Shown: positions 42,426-49,077 of the stretch, piece after piece
Layout: the number at the start of each line of letters is the position of its first letter
How positions within the stretch are numbered: position 1 is the first letter of the stretch
DNA from: Planctomycetota bacterium
GTDB lineage: Bacteria; Planctomycetota; UBA1135; UBA2386
DNA: 50,917 bases
Direction of reading: 5' to 3'
Assembly: GCA_016235155.1 (NCBI GenBank)
Contig: JACRLW010000008.1
Location: forward strand, 66,062 to 116,978
The notes under the pieces: model-generated
Database searches by the model: none
Told to the model about the DNA's origin: nothing
What the model saw: only the letters and a program-made list of their open reading frames with translations
Program-made: the position numbers and the translations under genes

Positions 42426-42443
42426 CGCGCGACGTCTCGCGCG
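42426..42443. terminator. Bidirectional terminator candidate
   Basis: CGCGCGA (42426-42432) and TCGCGCG (42437-42443) form a perfect 7-bp stem with a CGTC loop, filling the 25-nt gap between the convergent stops at 42424 and 42450. No T-run. Confidence 0.4.
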
Positions 42444-42449
42444 ACCGAC

Positions 42450-43121
42450 TCAGACGCTCTTCTTCACCAGGTAGAAGTCGAGTCGCTCGACGTCCTTCAG
42501 CTGCTTGCGCGCGGCGACGTCCTTCTCCGTCTTCGGCGGCGGGACGATCACCTTGTCCCCGGGGCGCCAGTTGACCGGGCATGCGACGCCGTGCTTCTCG
42601 GCGGTGCGCAGCGCGTCGCACACGCGGAGCACTTCGTCGACGTTGCGGCCGACGTTCAGCGGGTAGTAGACGATCGCGCGGATCGTGCGCTGCGGATCGA
42701 TGAAGAACATCGCGCGCACGGTGACCGTCGACGACTCGCCGGGATGGATCATCCCGAACGACTCCGCGACCTTCTTGTCGGAGTCGGCGACGAGCGGATA
42801 CGTCAACCGCGTGCCGAGGATCTGCGCGAGGTTCTCGATCCACGCGAGGTGGCTGTGCACGCTGTCGATCGAGACCGCCATCAACTTGAAGTCGCGCGCT
42901 TCGAACTCGGCGCCGCGCCTGCCGAGTTCGGTCAACTCCGTCGAACACACCGGCGTGAAGTCAGCCGGGTGCGAGAACAGCAGCACCCACTTGCCGGCCT
43001 GCCACTCGCTGAAGCGGAGTTCGCCGTGCGTGGTGGTCGCGACGAAGTCGGGGGCCTTGTCGCCGATGCGGGGCATCGGGGTCGGGGCGGGGGAAGGACT
43101 CACGGGGACGGGCGGGTTCAT
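42450..43121 (-). CDS. 1-Cys (Prx6-type) peroxiredoxin
   Basis: 223 residues, cytoplasmic. The peroxidatic Cys is in FSHPADFTPVCSTE (~residue 60) and the Prx6 C-terminal arm is clear (GVACPVNWRPGDKVIVPPPKTEKD). Reduces H2O2 and organic peroxides. It starts within the stop of the permease gene (4-nt overlap), so it is the last gene of the zinc-transport operon, tying peroxide defence to metal supply. A Pro-rich extension (PVPVSPSPAPTP) precedes the domain. The ordinary Cys codon here contrasts with the UGA in the PrxQ-type gene at 7938. Confidence 0.93.
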   Translation of the reverse strand: MNPPVPVSPSPAPTPMPRIGDKAPDFVATTTHGELRFSEWQAGKWVLLFSHPADFTPVCSTELTELGRRGAEFEARDFKLMAVSIDSVHSHLAWIENLAQILGTRLTYPLVADSDKKVAESFGMIHPGESSTVTVRAMFFIDPQRTIRAIVYYPLNVGRNVDEVLRVCDALRTAEKHGVACPVNWRPGDKVIVPPPKTEKDVAARKQLKDVERLDFYLVKKSV

Positions 43122-43984
43122 GGTCGGGTTCTCGAGTTCGGTCGCGGGCGGATCACGCTCGCGAGTGGGACGGTCGCCGCCTGCACGGCCGCGGCGACCT
43201 GGCCCATCGGATAGTCGAAGCCGTTGGCGAGGACAAACGCGATGCCGCAGGTCAGAAGGGCGATCACGGGCGCGAGGACCAGCGCGCCGCGCATCGTGCG
43301 GGCCAGCCGTCGTGCCGCCAGTGCGGGCAACATCAGGTTCGCGACGCAGAACAGCGTGCCGACCGAGTGGATCGTGGCCCCGATCGCGACTCCCAGCGCG
43401 ATCGCGAGTCCGACACGCAGCGCCGTCACCGGCAGGCCGAGCGCACGGGCATGGTCGGCTTCCGTCGCAGCGAGCAGGAGCACGCGGTGGCAGGGGACGA
43501 GGACGGCGATCGCGGCCACGAGGAGAGCCGTGAGTCGGAGCACGTCGGCCTGGTCAGCACCGATCAACGACGAGAACGCGAGGCGCTCGATCTCCTCGAG
43601 GCCGTGGGCCCCGTGGGCGAGGAGGAGCACCGACGCGGCGGACGTCGTGACGAAGAGCCACAGCCCGATCGCCTCGCTCGCGTCGCGCGCGCGCCGCGCG
43701 ACGCCGAGCGCGATCGCGCCGAACACGCCGAAAGCGATGCCGCACGCGAGCGGGGCGCCGTGCAGGTGCGCATGTTCGACCGCGCCGTCGAGCGCGGCGA
43801 GCGCGAGCGCGAGCGCGACTCCGGCGGTGGAGCACTGCGCCACGACGACGCCCGCGAAGACCTGTCGCTGCGCGAGCGCGAACACGCCGGCGAGCGCGAG
43901 CAGCGCCGCGGCGGCGAAGCCCGCGAGGTAGGCATCGCGGAACAAGGGCCACGACGCGAGGAAGTCCTGCCAGAGTCCGCTCAT
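43118..43984 (-). CDS. znuB: Metal (Zn/Mn) ABC transporter permease, ZnuB-like
   Basis: 288 residues, about 8 helices, ABC-3 permease family: YLAGFAAAALLALAGVFALA (first helix), a His loop (AVEHAHLHGAPLACG), EEIERLAFSSLIGADQADVL, and the conserved late segment VTALRVGLAIALGVAIGATIHSVGTLFCVANLMLPALAARRLA. Forms the inner-membrane channel of a zinc or manganese importer with the adjacent ATPase and binding protein. ATG 43984 overlaps the ATPase stop (ATGA); the open frame extending upstream belongs to other genes. Confidence 0.88.
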   Translation of the reverse strand: MSGLWQDFLASWPLFRDAYLAGFAAAALLALAGVFALAQRQVFAGVVVAQCSTAGVALALALAALDGAVEHAHLHGAPLACGIAFGVFGAIALGVARRARDASEAIGLWLFVTTSAASVLLLAHGAHGLEEIERLAFSSLIGADQADVLRLTALLVAAIAVLVPCHRVLLLAATEADHARALGLPVTALRVGLAIALGVAIGATIHSVGTLFCVANLMLPALAARRLARTMRGALVLAPVIALLTCGIAFVLANGFDYPMGQVAAAVQAATVPLASVIRPRPNSRTRP

Positions 43985-44677
43985 GCCCAGGTCCCGGCGA
44001 GTTGCGGTTCGAACTCGGTCGCCGGACCGCAGCGCAGCGTCGCGGCGCCGTCGTCGGCCGGTGCGAGGAGAGCGATGTGCGTGGCGACGCGACGCGCGGC
44101 GCCCAGGTCGTGCGTCGCGCAGAGGACCGCGCGTTCCGGGTCGCGCGCGATCGACGCGATCGCGTCCCAGATCGCCGCGGCACTGCGCGGATCGAGGGCG
44201 GCGGTCGGTTCGTCGAGCACGAGGAGACGCGCGCGGCGAGCGAGCGCGCGCGCCAGCAGGACGCGTTGCTGCTGACCCACGGAGAGTGCCTGCAGTCCGC
44301 GACGAGCGAACGCGGCGAGGTCGACGCGGGCGAGGGCTTCGGCGACGCGCATGCGCCGTTCGTGGCGCGACAGACGGATGCCGCACAGGCCGAACTCGAC
44401 GCACTCCGCGACGGTGGTCGGCAGCTCGTCGCCGCGCGCCGCACGCTGCGGAACCACTCCCAGCGCGTCGCGCGGCGCGAACGCGCCCGTGCGCACGATC
44501 GACCCCCGCGCGGGACGCAAGCGAGCCCGCGCCGTTCCGGCCGAGGACGAACCACGCTTCGCCCGACCGGACCTCGAAGGAGGCGCCGCGCACGACGCAA
44601 CGGCCGTCGCGGCGGAGCTCGAGGTCGTCGACGCGCAGCGACGCGTCAGCGGGCGGGGGAGCTGCGGTCGAGGCCAT
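43981..44677 (-). pseudogene. znuC: Metal ABC transporter ATPase (ZnuC-like), Walker A deleted and frameshifted
   Basis: The frame from ATG 44677 encodes a normal N-terminus (LRVDDLELRRDGRCVVRGAS, AWFVLGRNGAG) and then loses register. A second frame resumes at LRPARGSIVRTGAFAPRDALG and contains the Q-loop (VVPQR), signature LSVGQQQRVLLARALA, Walker B LLVLDEPTAALD and H-loop ATHD, ending at 43981. The missing piece is the Lys-Ser/Thr of Walker A plus its following helix, about 26-29 nt. The gene lies between znuA and znuB with overlaps on both sides, so it should be essential to the importer. As written it is inactive, unless the sequence is in error. Confidence 0.85.
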
Positions 44678-45689
44678 CGGCGATCGCGTCGAGGTTCGTG
44701 CGCACGAACGCTTCGTAGTCGTCGGTGCCGGGGAGGGCGCCGACCTGGTGCGCGAGCGCGATCGCGGCGATCCCGGTCGCGCCGGTGACGAACGCGATCG
44801 GCCCCGGTTCGAAGTACGGCACGTGGAGCAGGACGCGGGCCGGCTGCGCGTGCAATGCGTCGACGAGGCGACCGAGGTGGCGGGTCGAGGGAGCGGTGCC
44901 CGGATACGGCTCGAGGAAGCCCGCCGTCTCGAGTTGCAGCGTGCGCAGGAGATACGGCCACGCGTCGTGATCGACGACGACGCGCGCGCGGCGGTGCTTG
45001 CCGGTGCGACCGAGCACGCCGCCCAGGCGATCGCGAAGTCCCTGTTGCTCGAGGAACGCGTCGAGGCGGCCATGGCTCTGCAGAGCCCCGAGCTTGCGCT
45101 CGTCGAAGCGCGCGGCGAGTTCGTCGCCGAAGAGGACGGCGCCGATCCGCTCCTGCAATGCGACGGCAGCGGCGGCATACGCCTCGCGTCGCCGTGGTCG
45201 CAGTTCGCCGAGCTTCGCCGCGAGCGCGTGCGCGACCGCGATGCCGCCCAGCGGATCGACGAGGTAGTGCGGGTTGCCGAGAGCATGCACGTCGCCGGCG
45301 GAGCGATCGGTCGCCGCGCTCCGGATCGGCTCGATGGCGCTCGACGCGTCGAAGGAACCCCGGGCCCCGGTGCGGAGCTCGGGATTGCGCGCCGCGTCGA
45401 TCAGCGCGGGCAACCAGCCGGTTTCGAGTTCGAGCCCCTCGAACACGAGCAGGTCGGCCTTGCTCAGCGCCTTCACGAAACTCGGCAGCGCGCGGAGGAA
45501 GTGGGGGTCCTGCGTCGGCTTGCAGAAGACGGTCACTTCGACGTCGTCCGCGGCGACCGCGCGGAGGAGCGCGCCGAGGTTGGGCGTGGTCGCGCAGACG
45601 ACGAGCGGCCCGGGCGCGGCGCTCGTGTCCTGGGCGCGTGCCGGTACCGCGAGCGCGGCGAGGAACAGGAGGGCGGGGAGGATTCGCAT
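44646..45689 (-). CDS. znuA: Metal ABC transporter substrate-binding protein, ZnuA-like
   Basis: 347 residues, cluster A-I binding protein. A signal peptide (ILPALLFLAALAVPARAQ) precedes two alpha/beta lobes: VVCATTPNLGALLRAV, the first ligand in KPTQDPHFLRALPSFV, LLVFEGLELETGWLPALID, the second ligand in ALGNPHYLVDPLGG, then VVDHDAWPYLLRTLQLETAGFLEP and LHVPYFEPGPIAFV. Periplasmic zinc or manganese capture for the ABC importer. ATG 45689 follows the barrel-gene stop by one base; the 3' end overlaps the ATPase start by 32 nt. Confidence 0.88.
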   Translation of the reverse strand: MRILPALLFLAALAVPARAQDTSAAPGPLVVCATTPNLGALLRAVAADDVEVTVFCKPTQDPHFLRALPSFVKALSKADLLVFEGLELETGWLPALIDAARNPELRTGARGSFDASSAIEPIRSAATDRSAGDVHALGNPHYLVDPLGGIAVAHALAAKLGELRPRRREAYAAAAVALQERIGAVLFGDELAARFDERKLGALQSHGRLDAFLEQQGLRDRLGGVLGRTGKHRRARVVVDHDAWPYLLRTLQLETAGFLEPYPGTAPSTRHLGRLVDALHAQPARVLLHVPYFEPGPIAFVTGATGIAAIALAHQVGALPGTDDYEAFVRTNLDAIADGLDRSSPAR

Positions 45690-45690
45690 C

Positions 45691-47061
45691 TCAGAAGCGG
45701 TGGGCGGAGTGGGCGCCGAGAGCGAACTCGCCGCCGAGCCAGACCGAATGGGCCTCGCCGCCGTCGAGCGTCGCCGCGTCGTCGAAGTTGTATTGCAGGC
45801 GCACGCGCGAGAAGTGGCTCGGCAGCCACTCGAGCAGCGGCGAGAGCCGGGTGCGGTCGTTGCGGAAGGGATCGACGGCGCGCGAGGCGATCCGCCGCGC
45901 GGCGACGTCGTAGCTGCCGCCACGCCCGCCCGCATGCTCGACCCGCAGGCCCGCCCGCCACGAGGGATCGAAGCGCCAGGTGAGCTGCGAGTAGAAGCCG
46001 AAGTCGCGGAGCGACTCGCCGGGCACCGTCACGTCGTCGCCGGGATCCAGCGGGTCGCCCTCGTCGGTGAAGGTGTCGGTCGCGTAGTCGCGCGCGAGCA
46101 CTTCGCTCTGCCACACCACTTCGTCCGCCTGCCGCCCGCCGAGCTCGTCGCTCCAGCGCACGACGAGATCGAGGCCGCCGATCGTCGTCGCCGTGCCGCG
46201 CCCGGCGGCATTGGGACCGAAGAGGCCCGAGGCGCCGCACTGCACGGTCGTCGACTCGAACGGCTGAAAGGCCTGGACGAATCGCGCGAGCCACACGAGG
46301 TCGCGCAGTGCGTGCACCTCGCGCTCGACGAATGCGCGGCCGCCGATCGCGCGCTCGGCGAAGAACTCGTCGGTGGCCAGGAAGCTCGCCATCGTCTCGC
46401 CCGACGCGTTCTGTACGCCGACGTGCAACTCGGCGAACCAGGGCAGCGGCGTGAGCCAGCCGAGGCGCGCGCCGGGGGCGCGGATGCCGTCGGGTCCGAA
46501 GACCCGCGTGTGGATCAGCGGCGCGTCGAGGAAGTCCCAGGCGTGCGGGTGTCGCGGGTTGTGCCGGCCGAACTCCGTGAAGAACTGGCCGATCTCCAGC
46601 TCGAGGCCGTGCGGGAGGAGCGTGGTGGTGGCGAAGGCCTCTTCGAGTTCGATCACCGTCTCCCCCTCGATCGGGTCGAGGAACGTGATCAGGTGCAGGT
46701 CGGTCGTGAAGAACGGGTCGACCGCTCCCTGCAGGGACAGTTCGGTGTTCTGGAGCGTGAAGCCTCGCTTGCGCGGGTCGTGGCCGCCGCCCTGGAGGTT
46801 CCCGAGCGCATCGTCGCGCTCGGTCGAGGCGCCCGCGGCGAAGAGGAGATCGAACGAGAGCTTCTGGAGCGTGAACGGGCCGACGCTGCCGAGGTCCCGC
46901 TGCGCGGTCGGGGTCACGACCGCGCTGTTGCCGGCCGCCTTGGGCAGTTCCGCGAGGGCGCGATCGAGCGCGTCGTCGTCGGCGCGGTGCTTCGGATCCT
47001 GGGCCGTGGCGGCGGCGAGCAGCAGGGCGGCCGGGGCGAATGTGGACGCGAGGCGGAGCAT
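45691..47061 (-). CDS. Outer-membrane beta-barrel protein of the zinc operon
   Basis: 456 residues. A signal peptide (STFAPAALLLAAATAQ) precedes a chain of amphipathic strands of porin type, e.g. GFTLQNTELSLQGAVDPFFT, DLHLITFLDP, ELEIGQFFTEFGRHNPRH, DFGFYSQLTWRFDPSWRAGL, SRVRLQYNFDD. It ends in Phe (GAHSAHRF), the classical outer-membrane insertion signal. No TonB box or plug domain, so a porin rather than a TonB-dependent receptor. Similar barrels accompany zinc importers and are annotated as zinc-regulated. It sits between the sigma factor and znuA with 1-9 nt gaps. Confidence 0.8.
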   Translation of the reverse strand: MLRLASTFAPAALLLAAATAQDPKHRADDDALDRALAELPKAAGNSAVVTPTAQRDLGSVGPFTLQKLSFDLLFAAGASTERDDALGNLQGGGHDPRKRGFTLQNTELSLQGAVDPFFTTDLHLITFLDPIEGETVIELEEAFATTTLLPHGLELEIGQFFTEFGRHNPRHPHAWDFLDAPLIHTRVFGPDGIRAPGARLGWLTPLPWFAELHVGVQNASGETMASFLATDEFFAERAIGGRAFVEREVHALRDLVWLARFVQAFQPFESTTVQCGASGLFGPNAAGRGTATTIGGLDLVVRWSDELGGRQADEVVWQSEVLARDYATDTFTDEGDPLDPGDDVTVPGESLRDFGFYSQLTWRFDPSWRAGLRVEHAGGRGGSYDVAARRIASRAVDPFRNDRTRLSPLLEWLPSHFSRVRLQYNFDDAATLDGGEAHSVWLGGEFALGAHSAHRF

Positions 47062-47070
47062 GCTGCGGAC

Positions 47071-47610
47071 TCAATGCCGCTCGACGCCGGCGAGTTCACG
47101 CGGGGTGAGCGAAACGGCGAGCGCACGCCGCGCGGCGGAGAGCCGCGAGCGCACCGTGCCGATCGGGATCGCGAGCCGCTCGGCGATCGCCGCGTACTCG
47201 AGGCCGTCGTCGACGCGCGCCGACAGCGTGCTCGCGAGCGCCGGCGGCAGGTCCTCGATCGCGCGCCGCAACGCCGCCGCGAGTTCGCTCCGCTCGAGTT
47301 CGCAGACCGGGTCGCGGCACTGCGCGTCGTCGGCGGGATCGCGCGCGGCGCCGCGCTCGTGCCGCGCACGCCGCAGCAGGCGCCGGCGTTCGTGGAGCGC
47401 GGCGCGGAACACCAGTCCGAGCAGCGTGCGGCGGGCGTCGTCGTGGACGAAGCCGCGTCGCCAGAGGCGGGCGAGTGTCTCGGCGACGGCGTCGCGGGCG
47501 AGATCGTCGCTGCGCAGCACGCGGCGCCCGCAGCGGACCAGACAGTCGAGGTGCGGCGTCACGCGCGCGTCGAACTCGTCGCGCGTGAGGCCGCTCTTGG
47601 AATGCGGCAC
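47071..47610 (-). CDS. ECF-type RNA polymerase sigma factor
   Basis: About 179 residues from GTG 47610. Region 2 (FDARVTPHLDCLVRCGRRVL to AVAETLARLWRRG) and region 4 (IEDLPPALASTLSARV, YAAIAERLAIPIGTVRSRLS) are separated by a Gly-poor linker, with no sigma1 or sigma3. No anti-sigma gene is visible next to it, unless the His-rich membrane protein upstream plays that part (inference). It lies 9 nt before the outer-membrane barrel gene, so it probably directs the zinc operon or itself. Start uncertain: another GTG lies about 57 nt upstream. Confidence 0.8.
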   Translation of the reverse strand: MPHSKSGLTRDEFDARVTPHLDCLVRCGRRVLRSDDLARDAVAETLARLWRRGFVHDDARRTLLGLVFRAALHERRRLLRRARHERGAARDPADDAQCRDPVCELERSELAAALRRAIEDLPPALASTLSARVDDGLEYAAIAERLAIPIGTVRSRLSAARRALAVSLTPRELAGVERH

Positions 47611-47677
47611 GGTCGAGGCGGGGAACGGGAGCGGGGATCGGGACTCACGCCCCGACCGCGCAGTGGTCACCCTCCGT

Positions 47678-48139
47678 TCAGGACGGTGCCGTGCGACGAC
47701 GCTCGAGGCGGACCAACGTTGCGTCGTCCGCCGGCGGCGAGTGCTTCGGCGCATAGCTCAGCACAGCGCGTGCGGAGTCGTGCTCGCGCGGTGTTCCCAC
47801 GGCGATGGGTTGCGGCGCCGGACCGAAGTGCGGAAGCGGGATCGCGGACGCGGTGTCGCGCACGCGATCTTGCGGCGGCATCTGGCAGTCGCCGTGGCGG
47901 TGGCCCTCGTCGATGCGCAGGCCGTCGGGCAGCGCATTGCCTTTCGCCACGCGGTGCTCGTGCGGCGCGCGATCGTCGTGATGGTGATGGACGATCTTCC
48001 CGCCGACCACCGCGTGCACGTGCCGCAGGAAGTGCAGCCCCTGTCCGAAGTGGCCGCAGAGCGCGAGGACGACCAGCAGGAACGCCGCGACCGACGCCGG
48101 TCGGCATCGCGTTCGCGGAGCTGCGGTCTGGGGACGCAT
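47678..48139 (-). CDS. His-rich exported/membrane protein at head of zinc operon
   Basis: 153 residues from ATG 48139. One hydrophobic helix (VAAFLLVVLALCGHFGQGL, ~17-35) precedes a strongly His-rich region (HFLRHVHAVV, IVHHHHDDRAPHEHR, DEGHRHGDC), then a proline/alanine-rich tail. The composition predicts metal binding in the periplasm: a zinc sensor, chaperone or buffer. TAGCCT 10 nt before ATG 48139 supports this start over an ATG at 48178. It is the first gene of the minus-strand metal operon. No family recognised. Confidence 0.65.
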   Translation of the reverse strand: MRPQTAAPRTRCRPASVAAFLLVVLALCGHFGQGLHFLRHVHAVVGGKIVHHHHDDRAPHEHRVAKGNALPDGLRIDEGHRHGDCQMPPQDRVRDTASAIPLPHFGPAPQPIAVGTPREHDSARAVLSYAPKHSPPADDATLVRLERRRTAPS

Positions 48140-48149
48140 CGGGGCGCGG

Positions 48150-48155
48150 AGGCTA
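48150..48155 (-). promoter_or_regulatory. Putative -10 element (TAGCCT) for metal operon
   Basis: TAGCCT on the minus strand ends 10 nt before ATG 48139 and would drive the His-rich protein, sigma factor, barrel, znuABC and prx genes. Confidence 0.4.
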
Positions 48156-48184
48156 GGGCGATCGGTGGAAGGGGACAAGCGCGG

Positions 48185-48469
48185 TCATGTGCTTGGCGGG
48201 TTGCGCCGCCGCGCGACGGCATCGCTCGCCGTCGCGACGCCAAGCTCGCCCAGGATCGCGACGGGCCGTCCCTCGTCGCCGGTCCACGCGTACGCGGAGC
48301 GCGCGCGGGGATGGCCGGTCAGCTCGAAGACGTGCACCTCGCCGTCCCACGCGATCGCGCCGTCGTCGAGGAGGACGACCGTCTCGATGCGGACGAAGCG
48401 CGCGCGCACGCCGGATCCGGCGACGGCGGCGACGGCGGCTGCGAGTTGGGGCGGCGTGAAGTCGGTCAT
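48185..48469 (-). CDS. Small hypothetical protein
   Basis: 94 residues, no signal peptide. Compact alpha/beta pattern (FTPPQLAAAVAAVAGSG, RFVRIETVVLLDDGAIAWDG, HVFELTGHPRARSAYAWTGD) with good codon periodicity, suggesting a real cytoplasmic protein. Family not recognised; the C-terminal 20 residues look disordered. Divergent from the small membrane protein at 48557. Confidence 0.6.
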   Translation of the reverse strand: MTDFTPPQLAAAVAAVAGSGVRARFVRIETVVLLDDGAIAWDGEVHVFELTGHPRARSAYAWTGDEGRPVAILGELGVATASDAVARRRNPPST

Positions 48470-48533
48470 CGCGGTTGGACCACGAGCGATGTCTCGGCCG
48501 CGCGGCGCCCGCGGACAAGCCCGGCGACGCCGC

Positions 48534-48539
48534 TACGCT
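48534..48539 (+). promoter_or_regulatory. Putative -10 element (TACGCT)
   Basis: TACGCT ends 17 nt before ATG 48557. Confidence 0.35.
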
Positions 48540-48556
48540 TTTCGCCCGCGTTGCGC

Positions 48557-48838
48557 ATGTTGGATCTCCTCCGCCTCCTGTTCGAGCTGATCCTCGACGT
48601 CGTCTTCGACACCTTCGTCGCGTTGCGCGTGGCGCTCGAGCAAGCCCTGGCGACGTTGGTGGGCATCTACGCGGAGGCCTTCGGCGGCGTGATCGAGGCG
48701 GTGCTGACCTACGCGACCCTCTTGCTCGCCTCCGCGGGTCTGCTTGGCGTCGTCAGCGCATGGCTGATCGTGAAGTGGATCGTGTGGAGCATCCGTTCGC
48801 CGGGCTCCTCGGGTCCCGTGACAACGGTCGCTGCCTGA
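48557..48838 (+). CDS. Small membrane protein
   Basis: 93 residues. An amphipathic/hydrophobic N-terminal half (LDLLRLLFELILDVVFDTFV) is followed by a strong transmembrane helix (TYATLLLASAGLLGVVSAWL, ~52-71) and a short basic-polar tail. No family recognised. TACGCT 17 nt upstream and the TGA-bounded short frame support it. Its stop abuts a GNAT remnant. Confidence 0.6.
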   Translation: MLDLLRLLFELILDVVFDTFVALRVALEQALATLVGIYAEAFGGVIEAVLTYATLLLASAGLLGVVSAWLIVKWIVWSIRSPGSSGPVTTVAA

Positions 48839-49061
48839 GCCGTGCGCTGGCTGCAAGGAGCCCTGGGCGATCGACCCCGCGTACTTCACGCCGGTGAAGC
48901 GGCCGATCCACCTCACCGCGATGGGCGGTCACGCGATCCGCCTCGATGCGTACGACGCGACCGCCGGCGCGGGAGGCTTCTATGCGCGCTGCGGCTTCGC
49001 CGAGCGCGGGTGGGTCGTCCATCGGGGCGTGCCGCTGGTCTACTTCGAGCTCGTGCTGTGA
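48822..49061 (+). pseudogene. GNAT acetyltransferase remnant
   Basis: Open between TGA 48819-48821 and TGA 49059-49061 without a credible start codon. The segment WAIDPAYFTPVKRPIHLTAM is followed at once by GGHAIRLDAYDATAGAGGFY and ARCGFAERG, then RGVPLVYFELVL. In intact family members I expect roughly 30 residues with the acetyl-CoA loop (Q/RxxGxG/A) between these two halves, and a further N-terminal region. Both are missing. The downstream deletion is in frame. Likely a decayed or mis-assembled gene, inactive as written. Confidence 0.6.
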
Positions 49062-49077
49062 GCATCGACCGGAGTCG

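Noticed and set aside
45691..47061. TonB-dependent receptor
   Set aside because: No plug domain or TonB box and only 456 residues; a porin-type barrel fits better.
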